A stretch of 21,972 nt of DNA from an uncultured Gemmatimonadota bacterium (GTDB taxonomy: Bacteria > Gemmatimonadota > Gemmatimonadetes > Gemmatimonadales > Gemmatimonadaceae). Shown here in pieces: positions 1 through 6,512 of the stretch; within the stretch, counting starts at the first letter, position 1; each line of letters opens with the position of its first letter. The notes under the pieces are model-generated. The model was not told the origin of the DNA and made no database searches. It saw only the letters and a list, made by a program, of their open reading frames with translations. Location: contig CAMLHT010000029.1 in NCBI GenBank assembly GCA_946479895.1, positions 1-21,972 of the forward strand. Direction: 5' to 3'. A program made the position numbers and the translations under genes.

Positions 1-375
1 GTCCCGAACATCAAGGACGCCGACCGGAAGTCGATGGTCGACATCGGCAAGGACATCGTCACGATCGCCAAGCGCGCCCGTGACGGAAAGCTGACCATGG
101 ACGACCTCACGGGCGGCACGTTCACGATCACCAATGGCGGCGTGTTCGGCTCGCTGGTGTCAACGCCGATCATCAACTATCCGCAGGTCGGCATCCTCGG
201 GCTGCACAAGACGCAGGACCGGCCGGTGGCGATCGACGGGAAGGTCGAGATCCGCCCGATGATGTACATCGCGCTGTCGTACGATCACCGGATCATCGAC
301 GGCCAGCAGGCGGTGCTGTTCCTGGTTCGCGTGAAGGAGCTGATGGAAGATCCGGCGGCCATGCTCCTCGGCTGA
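1..375 (+). CDS. sucB: Dihydrolipoamide succinyltransferase (2-oxoglutarate dehydrogenase E2), C-terminal part
   Basis: This is the 3' end of the E2 acyltransferase of the TCA-cycle 2-oxoglutarate dehydrogenase complex, which moves the succinyl group from lipoyl-lysine to CoA. The frame is open from base 1, so the lipoyl and E1/E3-binding domains lie upstream of the window. The visible 124 residues are the end of the catalytic trimer-forming domain: [14 protein letters not shown], then the substrate-pocket region STPIINYPQ, then the active-site motif DHRIIDG, with the catalytic His codon at 286-288 and Asp at 298-300. The wording of these motifs matches SucB better than pyruvate dehydrogenase AceF. 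A strong intrinsic terminator follows at 455-499. The E3 partner, lpdA, is 3 kb downstream on the same strand. Confidence 0.95.
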   Translation, partial: VPNIKDADRKSMVDIGKDIVTIAKRARDGKLTMDDLTGGTFTITNGGVFGSLVSTPIINYPQVGILGLHKTQDRPVAIDGKVEIRPMMYIALSYDHRIIDGQQAVLFLVRVKELMEDPAAMLLG

Positions 376-502
376 GGCTCGCGAGCAGGACATACGACGC
401 GGCGAGGGCCGAGGGTACGGGTGAGAGCCCGAATCCGTAGAGGTAGGAAAGCCCGGAAACGGCCAGGCCGACGACAGCGGCCTGGCCGATTTCCTTTTTC
501 AT
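293..502 (-). CDS. Doubtful 69-aa hydrophobic ORF
   Basis: An ATG lies one base after the stop of the lipoprotein gene on the same strand. It opens a frame beginning [11 protein letters not shown] that has two hydrophobic stretches (residues about 8-25 and 30-43) and then runs 83 bases antisense into sucB. The spacing is what a translationally coupled fourth operon gene would show. Against it, the first 16 codons coincide with the palindromic terminator stem, which explains their sequence on its own, and the last 27 codons lie within sucB. It is more likely a by-product of the terminator than a gene. Confidence 0.2.
   Translation of the reverse strand: MKKEIGQAAVVGLAVSGLSYLYGFGLSPVPSALAASYVLLASLSRGAWPPDLPSAPSREPGTAPPAGRR
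455..499 (+). terminator. Intrinsic terminator of sucB
   Basis: A perfect 11-bp inverted repeat (460-470 with 478-488) encloses a 7-base loop. It is extended by a further 5 bp (455-459 with 490-494) across one bulged A at 489, and is followed directly by five T residues at 495-499. This is a classical forward-strand terminator about 80 bases after the sucB stop. The stem may also stop transcripts of the convergent lipoprotein gene, whose stop is at 504. Confidence 0.85.
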
Positions 503-503
503 C

Positions 504-1370
504 CTAGCCCGCCCTGTAGACGAGATAGCCGGCGATTGCGCCGTAGATGCAATGTTCCGCCGCCACCGCCGCTGCCCCGCCTGCCGCCCCCCAAGGGCCC
601 CACAAGGCAAATCCGCCGCGCGCGCCGCTCACGATGTCCGGAATGTTCACGACGACGTTCGTCCCGCAGCCGACGAGCACCGAGCGCGTCCATTCAGGCC
701 AGAAGTACATGGCGAAGCCTTCACCCTCGGAAGCTTCCAGGTCGGAGACGACGTCGATTGCCGCGCACTGCACGCTCTGGAAGTTCGCGTTCTCGAACTC
801 CGTCATGCCGTCATTGTATGGCTCGAGGAACATTATGCCTCGATCGGCCCACTGGTTGACGCGGTCGGCCCAGAAGTCCTCGTGCCAGTTGGCCGCGAGC
901 CAGTCGTCCACGGAATCCGGCAGCGCAACCTCGGGGGCCGACCGGAGCGCCATCGGCCGGCCGAAGAGCGACATCGGTGCCGACTTGCCGCAGCCGATGT
1001 CGCCAACGATCCCGGACGCTTCAGCCAGCCGCGCCGCGTGTGTTCTGGTCCGCTGCTTCGCCTGGTCGTACGTGGCCATGTGCTTCGCGAGAATGGCCGC
1101 GACGCCGCGGCAGATGGACGCGGGGGTTCGATGCGCGCGGTCACCGAACCAGCGATCCGCGTTCTCGATCCCGTCGCGCGCGGACGCCAGCGTGATGGCG
1201 CGAATGAGCTGACGGTCTGCGTCGACCGCCGCGATGGAGGCCTTCGACAGGCTTGCGTCCCCCCCGCCCCGACCGAACGCGGCCGGCTGCGTGGATGACG
1301 GTCCTTGGTCACAGGCGGCCGCTCCCAGCGTGCCCACCAGCAACGCAACTGCCTTGAGTCTTCCTTTCAT
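504..1370 (-). CDS. Predicted lipoprotein with Gly-rich hydrophobic C-terminus
   Basis: A 288-aa exported protein that I do not recognise as a known family. The start at 1370 gives a signal peptide with basic MKGRLK, a hydrophobic core and a lipobox ending LGAAAC (Cys20), so a lipid anchor is likely, although Ala rather than Leu/Val at -3 is not ideal. The middle is helical and contains several Cys. A Trp/Asp-rich segment around DSVDDWLAANWHEDFW follows. The last 40 residues are striking: GARGG, then a Gly/Ala-rich amphipathic run ending YGAIAGYLVYRAG, like the mature part of class II bacteriocins. The start codon overlaps the upstream CPBP protease stop as ATGA, so the genes are translationally coupled. 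The function is unknown; being a substrate or partner of the protease is an inference. Confidence 0.8.
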   Translation of the reverse strand: MKGRLKAVALLVGTLGAAACDQGPSSTQPAAFGRGGGDASLSKASIAAVDADRQLIRAITLASARDGIENADRWFGDRAHRTPASICRGVAAILAKHMATYDQAKQRTRTHAARLAEASGIVGDIGCGKSAPMSLFGRPMALRSAPEVALPDSVDDWLAANWHEDFWADRVNQWADRGIMFLEPYNDGMTEFENANFQSVQCAAIDVVSDLEASEGEGFAMYFWPEWTRSVLVGCGTNVVVNIPDIVSGARGGFALWGPWGAAGGAAAVAAEHCIYGAIAGYLVYRAG

Positions 1371-2101
1371 GCGTGGTTCCTCAGGGTGAATGGTGTGTTG
1401 TGTGGCGGAGACGGAGCGGACAACAGGGCGAGGGCGGCGGCGGCGACGAACGCGACGCCGACCATCGTCGGCCGGGTGTGAAGCGCTGTAGCGGGCAGCG
1501 CGACCCGCAGATTCAGCAGTGCGTGCGTGAGGACGGCGATGGTCAGCCCTCCGCGCGAAGCGATGAGCCAGAACAGCATTCCGCCCGCGAAGAGGCGGAG
1601 GGGGACCGACGCGTCCGGCCACGGCGAGCGGACGCTGCCGGGTATGAAGTGCCCGGCGGCGAAGAGCGACTGACTGACGACGACCGCTCCGACGGTGGCC
1701 GCGGCGCGGCCGAACGGCGCCAGCAGGTCGCCGAAGGCACGAGGAAGAATCCAGCGGAACACCGACTCTTCCACCCACGCCGCGTAGACAACGGTCAGCG
1801 CGACGGTCGCGCGGACTTCCCCCAGGCCGGCGCCGTCGGCGGCCTGGATCAGGAGAACCACGGCACCGCTGATGAGCAGCCCGGGGAGCATCCTCCAGTC
1901 GCTTCTGACGTCGATCAACGAAGTGCGTGTGAACAGCCCGATCGCGGCGACGAAGATCAGGAACGTCGTTGCCGCGAAGAACGTCGCTGCTCCCGGCAAC
2001 GACGCTCGCGTGCGCGAAGCCGCCGCGGCGACGAGCAGCACCGCCGCGACGATCGCCAGTGACCTGACGAGGGCCAGTCCGCGCCGCCCCACGCTGGTCA
2101 C
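1367..2101 (-). CDS. CPBP family intramembrane metalloprotease (CAAX-like, Abi domain)
   Basis: A 244-aa multi-spanning membrane protein carrying all three CPBP glutamic-protease signatures: EESVFR (E111, E112, R116), FAAGH (F147-H151) and HALLN (H193-N197). About six or seven hydrophobic segments surround them. CPBP proteins include eukaryotic Rce1 and bacterial proteins tied to bacteriocin processing or self-immunity and to anti-sigma cleavage; most are uncharacterised. The start is GTG at 2101, inside a GTGA overlap with the upstream membrane-protein gene. Its stop overlaps the lipoprotein start by four bases. The catalytic residues are intact, so an active protease is expected; its substrate is not evident. 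Confidence 0.9.
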   Translation of the reverse strand: MTSVGRRGLALVRSLAIVAAVLLVAAAASRTRASLPGAATFFAATTFLIFVAAIGLFTRTSLIDVRSDWRMLPGLLISGAVVLLIQAADGAGLGEVRATVALTVVYAAWVEESVFRWILPRAFGDLLAPFGRAAATVGAVVVSQSLFAAGHFIPGSVRSPWPDASVPLRLFAGGMLFWLIASRGGLTIAVLTHALLNLRVALPATALHTRPTMVGVAFVAAAALALLSAPSPPHNTPFTLRNHA

Positions 2102-2508
2102 CCCTGGCGCTTGCGCAGGAAGAACAGAAGGAGCGACGCGCCGAGTGAGGCGACGAGGATCAGGATGAGGCGGAGGATCCCCACTCCGGGGACGAGGCGA
2201 CCCGTCGCGAGGGCGACGACCGTGGCGACCACGGCCAGTTTGATCCAGGCCAGCACGGCGCGCTTCAGGGTGAGATCGGTCGCACGACCCTGCATGCCGG
2301 CGAGGGCGAGCGAGAGACCGAGGCCGAGAGCTGTCGCCCAGAGGAGGGACAGCGCGCGTTGACCGTCCGGCGTCGTGCCGATCGCCGCGGCCACGCGATC
2401 GGACGCGATGATGAGCGCCGCGCCGACGAGGCCCGTCACGAGGATGGGGATCAGGTCACGTGTCCCGACGCGCGGGTATGGTGCCGACTGGGGCGAGGAT
2501 GATGACAT
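2098..2508 (-). CDS. Small four-helix membrane protein, first gene of the CPBP operon
   Basis: A 136-aa protein of unknown function. A short polar N-terminus (MSSSSPQSAPYPRVGTRD) is followed by four hydrophobic segments at about residues 19-37, 55-75, 89-111 and 112-132, and a basic end (RKRQG). I chose ATG 2508 over the TTG nine codons upstream (2535). The stop overlaps the GTG start of the CPBP protease as GTGA, so this, the protease and the lipoprotein form one operon of three coupled genes. No family was recognised. It could be a membrane partner or substrate of the protease, by position only. Confidence 0.75.
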   Translation of the reverse strand: MSSSSPQSAPYPRVGTRDLIPILVTGLVGAALIIASDRVAAAIGTTPDGQRALSLLWATALGLGLSLALAGMQGRATDLTLKRAVLAWIKLAVVATVVALATGRLVPGVGILRLILILVASLGASLLLFFLRKRQG

Positions 2509-2998
2509 GAGGGTTCTCTGGGTTGAAATCGACAATCACGTTCGGCTCGTGTTGCGCTTCCGGATGCATGGGCCAGCGAGCGCTCCATCGAACGGGACGC
2601 ACGGGACCGCCAGGACAGCTATCCACATCGTGTTCAATCGGGCGCATTCGCCCCGGAGTGTCCAGACGCCCACGGTCCCCGAGAAGCGCAAAGGAGGGAC
2701 AGCCCCCGGTCGCGTGGCGCAACCAGGGCTGTCTCGAGCGCTCTGTCTCCCTGCCTCGGGAGAAGCTTCAGGCGGTTTGTGGGAGCGGGCGCATTCCCGC
2801 TGGTGACGTACGGCCGACGCGCCGTCGCGAGGTCCGGTTCGACCCAGGCGTCAGGGTCGAGGCGACCAGAGTGTGATACAATGTGTGACATGAGGCAAGA
2901 GGATGCCTGTGCGGCGTCATGGCACCGTCACACGTCGCGTAACTCGAAGTATGAGGCCGTGTTACATCGTGAGACGGCGCGACCGATACGTCGAGCCT
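2509..2998. other. 490-bp intergenic region between divergent genes
   Basis: It separates the reverse CPBP operon from the forward ribbon-helix-helix gene and must hold promoters for both. Frames here give no recognisable protein and their composition is not convincing. An inverted repeat of 8 bp lies at 2698-2705/2726-2733 and one of 6 bp at 2784-2789/2796-2801. Neither has a T tract. A possible promoter and operator cluster lies at 2871-2932. Confidence 0.5.
2871..2932 (+). promoter_or_regulatory. Possible promoter/operator of the RHH gene
   Basis: TACAAT at 2877-2882 is one base from the -10 consensus, but no good -35 is visible. It sits among TGTGA boxes at 2872-2876 and 2884-2888, with an inverted copy TCACA at 2928-2932. 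ATGTGTGACAT (2881-2891) is a partial palindrome. Ribbon-helix-helix proteins commonly bind such short repeats near their own promoter, so autoregulation is a reasonable guess. Confidence 0.3.
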
Positions 2999-3238
2999 AT
3001 GATGACGGAGCCGCCTCACTCCGTCCCCATGCCCAAGACCGAGTTCCTTCAAATCCGGTGCAGCCCCGAAGACCGCGCCCGGATGCAGAAGGCGGCCGAC
3101 AGCGAGCACCTCGACCTGTCCACCTGGGCCCGGCGAGTCCTGCTCCAGACAGTGACGAGGATGGAGGAACGAAAGAGCTCGCGCCTGAAGGTCGCTGAAG
3201 AATCCGGGCAATTCCGGACGAAGGACAAGGGCAAATAG
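2999..3238 (+). CDS. Small ribbon-helix-helix-like DNA-binding protein
   Basis: A 79-aa protein. The core is a strand (KTEFLQIRCS, residues 13-22), a helix (PEDRARMQKAADSEH) and a second helix (DLSTWARRVLLQTVTRM), the pattern of MetJ/Arc-type ribbon-helix-helix regulators and of antitoxins. A basic tail ends the protein. The start is uncertain: ATG 2999, 3002 or 3029 are possible, and the last leaves the RHH core intact. No Shine-Dalgarno site decides between them. No toxin-like gene is adjacent: the next forward gene is lpdA. A solitary regulator is therefore more likely than a toxin-antitoxin pair. Confidence 0.7.
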   Translation: MMTEPPHSVPMPKTEFLQIRCSPEDRARMQKAADSEHLDLSTWARRVLLQTVTRMEERKSSRLKVAEESGQFRTKDKGK

Positions 3239-3278
3239 GCGTGAGCTGCTCGGCCAGGCCGGCGAGCTTCACGCTTCA
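3239..3278 (+). terminator. Probable hairpin terminator of the RHH gene
   Basis: Directly after the stop codon, GCGTGA...TCACGC (3239-3244 with 3269-3274) and inner CTCGGCC/GGCCG/CGAG pairing form a long imperfect hairpin. Only TTCAAT follows, so the U tract is weak. Confidence 0.45.
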
Positions 3279-3314
3279 ATCCAGCGCGCTCCTCAGGAGT
3301 CCGGACCCGGTCCG

Positions 3315-3324
3315 CTAACTTTCC
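3315..3324 (+). promoter_or_regulatory. TAnnTTT promoter-like box upstream of lpdA
   Basis: CTAACTTTCC lies 23 bases before the lpdA start. The same ten bases occur at 21195-21204, just before another gene start. TAnnTTT resembles the -7 element of Bacteroidota sigma-A promoters. I do not see a clear matching -33 TTG. Confidence 0.4.
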
Positions 3325-3347
3325 GGCCTCCCAGGATTCACAAGAAG

Positions 3348-4778
3348 ATGCCTGATATCGTCAACACGGACGTCGTCGTCATCGGTGGCGGCCCCGGTGG
3401 GTACGTCGCCGCCCTGCGCGCGGCGCAGCTCGGCCTCGCCACGGTGTGCGTGGAATACGACCGGACGCTCGGCGGCACGTGCGTCAACGTCGGCTGCATC
3501 CCGTCGAAGGCACTGCTGTCCTCGAGCGAGCACTACGAGTTCGCGAAGTCCCATGCGGCCGAGCATGGCGTGAAGCTCGACGGGGTGTCGCTCGACCTGG
3601 CCCAGATGCTCAAGCGCAAGGACGAGGTGGTCGGCCAGAACACCAAGGGCATCGAGTTCCTGTTCCGGAAGAACAAGATCACGTGGGCGAAGGGCTTCGG
3701 CGTGCTCGGCAAGGGGAACGTCGTCGACGTTTTCGAGTCGAAGCCGGCGCAGGGGGCCCCCCCCGACAAGAAGATCGCCTCGTACCAGGCGAAGAACGTC
3801 ATCATTGCAACGGGCTCCGTACCCATCGAGCTCCCGTTCCTGAAGTTCGACGAGGACCGCATCCTCTCCAACGTCGGCGCCCTGAAGATCCCCCGGGTGC
3901 CGAACCACCTCATCGTCATCGGTGGCGGCGTCATCGGGCTCGAGCTGGGCTCCGTGTGGAAGCGCCTCGGCGCGAAGGTCACCGTCGTCGAGCTCACGCC
4001 GACGATCCTCCCCGGCATGGATGCCGACGTGGTGAAGGAGGCCGACAAGTTCCTCCGCAAGCAGGGCCTCGAGATGCGCACCGGCACCCGGGTCACCAAC
4101 GGCGGCCGCACCGACGCCGGCGTGTGGATCGAGGTCGAGCTCGAGGGGAAGAAGGAGAAGATCGAAGGCGATTACGTGCTGGTCTCCGTCGGCCGCCGCC
4201 CGGCCACCGGCGGCATCGATGCCGCCGCCCTCGGATTGAACGTGGGCAAGCGCGGCGAGATCCTCGTCGACGACCAGCTCCGCACCAACCTCCCCGGCGT
4301 CTACGCCATCGGGGACTGCGTGCCCGGCCCCATGCTCGCCCACAAGGCCGAGGAGGAAGGCGTCATCGCCGCCGAAGTCATCGCCGGCCAGAAGAGCCAC
4401 ATGCACTACAAGTCCATCCCCGGCGTCGTCTACACCTGGCCGGAGATCGCGACCGTCGGCATGACCGAGGCGCAGCTCAAGGAGTCGGGCCGCGCCTACA
4501 AGACCGGCAAGTTCCCCTTCTCCGCCAACGGGCGCGCCCGCGCCATGGGCGACACCACCGGCTTCGTGAAATTCCTCTCCGACGCGAAGACCGACGAGCT
4601 CCTCGGCGCGCACATCGTCGGACCCAATGCCTCGGAGCTGATCGCCGAGATCGTCCTCGGCTTCGAGTACCGCGCGTCGGCCGACGACATCGGCGCGACG
4701 GTCCACGCGCACCCGACGCTGTCGGAGGTCACGAAGGAAGCCGCGCTCTCCGCCCTCGGTCGCGCGCTGCACATCTAG
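3348..4778 (+). CDS. lpdA: Dihydrolipoyl dehydrogenase (E3)
   Basis: A flavoprotein of 476 aa, the usual length, which reoxidises dihydrolipoyl groups of 2-oxo acid dehydrogenase complexes using NAD+. Visible features, in order: the FAD-binding GGGPGG (residues 13-18); the redox-active disulfide in GGTCVNVGCIPSK (Cys45 and Cys50); the NAD-binding GGGVIGLELG; the second FAD motif TNLPGVYAIGDC; and the dimer-interface active-site HAHPTLSE (His455, Glu460). All catalytic residues are present. It most likely serves the 2-oxoglutarate complex whose sucB lies upstream on the same strand, and perhaps also pyruvate dehydrogenase. The GTG of the next gene directly abuts its stop codon, so the two are co-transcribed. 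Confidence 0.97.
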   Translation: MPDIVNTDVVVIGGGPGGYVAALRAAQLGLATVCVEYDRTLGGTCVNVGCIPSKALLSSSEHYEFAKSHAAEHGVKLDGVSLDLAQMLKRKDEVVGQNTKGIEFLFRKNKITWAKGFGVLGKGNVVDVFESKPAQGAPPDKKIASYQAKNVIIATGSVPIELPFLKFDEDRILSNVGALKIPRVPNHLIVIGGGVIGLELGSVWKRLGAKVTVVELTPTILPGMDADVVKEADKFLRKQGLEMRTGTRVTNGGRTDAGVWIEVELEGKKEKIEGDYVLVSVGRRPATGGIDAAALGLNVGKRGEILVDDQLRTNLPGVYAIGDCVPGPMLAHKAEEEGVIAAEVIAGQKSHMHYKSIPGVVYTWPEIATVGMTEAQLKESGRAYKTGKFPFSANGRARAMGDTTGFVKFLSDAKTDELLGAHIVGPNASELIAEIVLGFEYRASADDIGATVHAHPTLSEVTKEAALSALGRALHI

Positions 4779-5270
4779 GTGTCGGGCTACTTCGCACTCG
4801 CGCCGCGGCCGATCGCTCCCGAGGACGCCGCCGGCGCGCAGCAGCTGCTGGTCCAGCGCCTGGGCGTCACGCCGTACATCGACCGCGCCGTCGAGATCCT
4901 GACCCTCGCCGAGCGCGGCGACGACCCCGAACATCGGGCGTACGTCGTGGCCCGCGACCGCACGGTGGCCGGCCTCGCCCTCTTCGGCGCGATCGCCGGC
5001 ACGGACGCCGGGTACAAGCTGCACACGCTCGCCGTCGAGTCCCGCGAGGGCGACGTCGGCGACCGGCTCGTGGAAGCGGTGGTGGAGGCCGTCAGGGCCG
5101 CGCGCGGTCGCTACCTGGTCGCCGAGCTGGCCGACGACCCCGCGCTGGCCACCACCATCCTGACCCTCCGGGCGAACGGATTCGCGGAAGTGGGCCGGAT
5201 CGCCGATTATTACCGTGACGGCGTCCCGCTGGTCATCCTGCGCCGCAACCTCTCCCCGCGGTCATCCTGA
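4779..5270 (+). CDS. GNAT-like acetyltransferase
   Basis: A 163-aa protein starting at GTG immediately after the lpdA stop, so probably coupled to it. The strand VAGLALFGAI, the strand-helix YKLHTLAVESREGDVGDRLV, and the C-terminal ATTILTLRANGFAEVGRIADYYRDG fit the GNAT fold, including the usual late ANGF and DYYRDG elements. The acetyl-CoA loop is not a canonical RxxGxG/A, so enzyme activity is less sure than the fold. The substrate is unknown. The last codons TCA TCC TGA belong to the palindromic repeat at 5261-5315, so the repeat supplies the stop codon and the final Ser-Ser. Confidence 0.75.
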   Translation: MSGYFALAPRPIAPEDAAGAQQLLVQRLGVTPYIDRAVEILTLAERGDDPEHRAYVVARDRTVAGLALFGAIAGTDAGYKLHTLAVESREGDVGDRLVEAVVEAVRAARGRYLVAELADDPALATTILTLRANGFAEVGRIADYYRDGVPLVILRRNLSPRSS

Positions 5271-5315
5271 GCCAGGCGAAGGAGAGAGTCCCTCCTTCGC
5301 TTCGCTCAGGACGAC
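5261..5315. repeat. Palindromic intergenic repeat, copy 1
   Basis: The arms GTCATCCTGAGCCAGGCGAA (5261-5280) and CTTCGCTTCGCTCAGGACGAC (5295-5315) are inverted and imperfect. Copies with the same GTCATCCTGAGCG...CGCTCAGGATGAC core occur at 10007-10032, 10846-10914 and 19719-19787. The hairpin may end transcription of the lpdA operon; it provides the stop codon of the GNAT gene. Confidence 0.8.
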
Positions 5316-5333
5316 TGCGCATCGACTCCCGAT

Positions 5334-6479
5334 ATGCGAACCTGCCTCCTCGCCGCGCTCGCGCTGGCGCCCTGCATCGCCTCTGCCCAACGGCCCACGA
5401 TCGCCGAGGTGAAGATCCCGGCTGTCGTCGATCCGGCGACGCCGCAGTCGGTGCGCCGCATCCTCTCCGTCCTCGCCGCCGACTCCATGGAAGGCCGCGC
5501 CGTCTGGAAGCCCGGCAGCGACCGCGCCGCGCGTTACATCGCCGCGCAGATGGCCCGCATCGGCCTCGTGCCCGGGGGTGACAGCGGCTACTTCCAGAAG
5601 ATTCCGGGCGCCCTCCAGGCCAACGGCCGCGTCCTGCGCCTGCCGAAGCTCTCCGATCTCGACACCGTGCCGGCCGAGCGCCGCCGGATCGCGGTGAACG
5701 TGATCGGATTGCTCCCGGGCAAGGGCGGGATGGCCGATTCGGTCGTGCTCGTGGATGCCCACTACGATCACGTGGGCGTCGGCAATCCGGTGAACGGAGA
5801 TTCGATCTACAATGGCGCCGACGACGACGCGTCAGGGACCGTGGCGGTGCTCGAGATCGCGCGCATCATGAAGAAGTGGCCCGCTCCGAGCCGCACCGTG
5901 GTGTTCGCCGCGACCACTGGCGAGGAAGCCGGTCTCGTCGGCACCCGCTGGTACATCGAGAATCCCGTGCGGCCGATGTCGGCGGTCTCGTCGAACCTCG
6001 AGATCGAGATGATCGGCCGCCCCGACACGATCGCCGTCGGAAAGGGGCGCGCGTGGCTCACGGGCTTCGAGCGCTCGACGATGGGTGAGACGTTCCAGCG
6101 AAACGGGCTGCCGATCCTCGCCGACATGCGGCCGTCACAGAGCTTCTTCACCCGCAGCGACAACATCGCCTTCGCGCAGATGGGCATCCCGGCGCACACG
6201 CTGTCGAGCTTCAACCTGCACACCGATTACCACCGCCCGAGCGACGACGTGGACAAGGTGGACTTCGACCACATGGCCGCGCTCATCAACATCTCCGCCC
6301 GCGCGACCTGGGTGCTCACCGAAGGCCCGCAGCCGCAGTGGCACAACGGCATGCGTCCCTGCCCCGCGGCTCCCCGTCCCGGCGGCGCCGGCCGCGGCCG
6401 CGGCGGTCCGCCGATGACGCCAGCCGAGCAGGACTCGGCGCGCCTCGCGAACCAGTTCCCGCGCGCCTGCATCCGATAG
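5334..6479 (+). CDS. Secreted M28 family zinc metallopeptidase
   Basis: A 381-aa exported aminopeptidase-like hydrolase. The N-terminus is a signal peptide with probable cleavage after IASA (residue 18). A short N-terminal region is followed by the M28 dinuclear-zinc domain: DAHYDHVG (His143), NGADDDASG (bridging Asp near 164), TTGEEAGLVGT (general base and ligand Glu197/198), an Asp near 231 and the final His in HTDYHRPSD. The last 40 residues are Pro/Gly/Arg-rich and probably disordered. The family cleaves N-terminal residues from peptides, usually in the periplasm or outside the cell. It starts 18 bases after the repeat at 5261-5315 and is convergent with the TolC-like gene. Confidence 0.93.
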   Translation: MRTCLLAALALAPCIASAQRPTIAEVKIPAVVDPATPQSVRRILSVLAADSMEGRAVWKPGSDRAARYIAAQMARIGLVPGGDSGYFQKIPGALQANGRVLRLPKLSDLDTVPAERRRIAVNVIGLLPGKGGMADSVVLVDAHYDHVGVGNPVNGDSIYNGADDDASGTVAVLEIARIMKKWPAPSRTVVFAATTGEEAGLVGTRWYIENPVRPMSAVSSNLEIEMIGRPDTIAVGKGRAWLTGFERSTMGETFQRNGLPILADMRPSQSFFTRSDNIAFAQMGIPAHTLSSFNLHTDYHRPSDDVDKVDFDHMAALINISARATWVLTEGPQPQWHNGMRPCPAAPRPGGAGRGRGGPPMTPAEQDSARLANQFPRACIR

Positions 6480-6512
6480 CGCTCCCTGTCATCACGAGGG
6501 CGGGCGTGGCAC

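Noticed and set aside
552..1298. Long forward frames opposite the lipoprotein gene
   Set aside because: They are shadows of the reverse-strand gene, with Arg/Pro-rich composition and no domain; the reverse frame has signal peptide, lipobox and coupled start.
2698..2733. Inverted repeat GACAGCCC/GGGCTGTC as a possible small RNA or terminator
   Set aside because: The loop is 20 bases, no T tract follows, and no known RNA motif could be recognised.
2835..2850. GGTTCGACCC resembling the T-loop of a tRNA
   Set aside because: The flanking bases do not pair as a T stem and no acceptor, D or anticodon arm could be found.
2999..3238. RHH protein as antitoxin of a toxin-antitoxin pair
   Set aside because: No toxin-like gene lies within reach on either side; the neighbours are lpdA and a 490-base gene-free gap.
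3315..5024. A 569-codon reverse frame opposite lpdA and the GNAT gene
   Set aside because: It is a frame kept open by high GC codon bias; the forward strand encodes a complete, motif-perfect lpdA.
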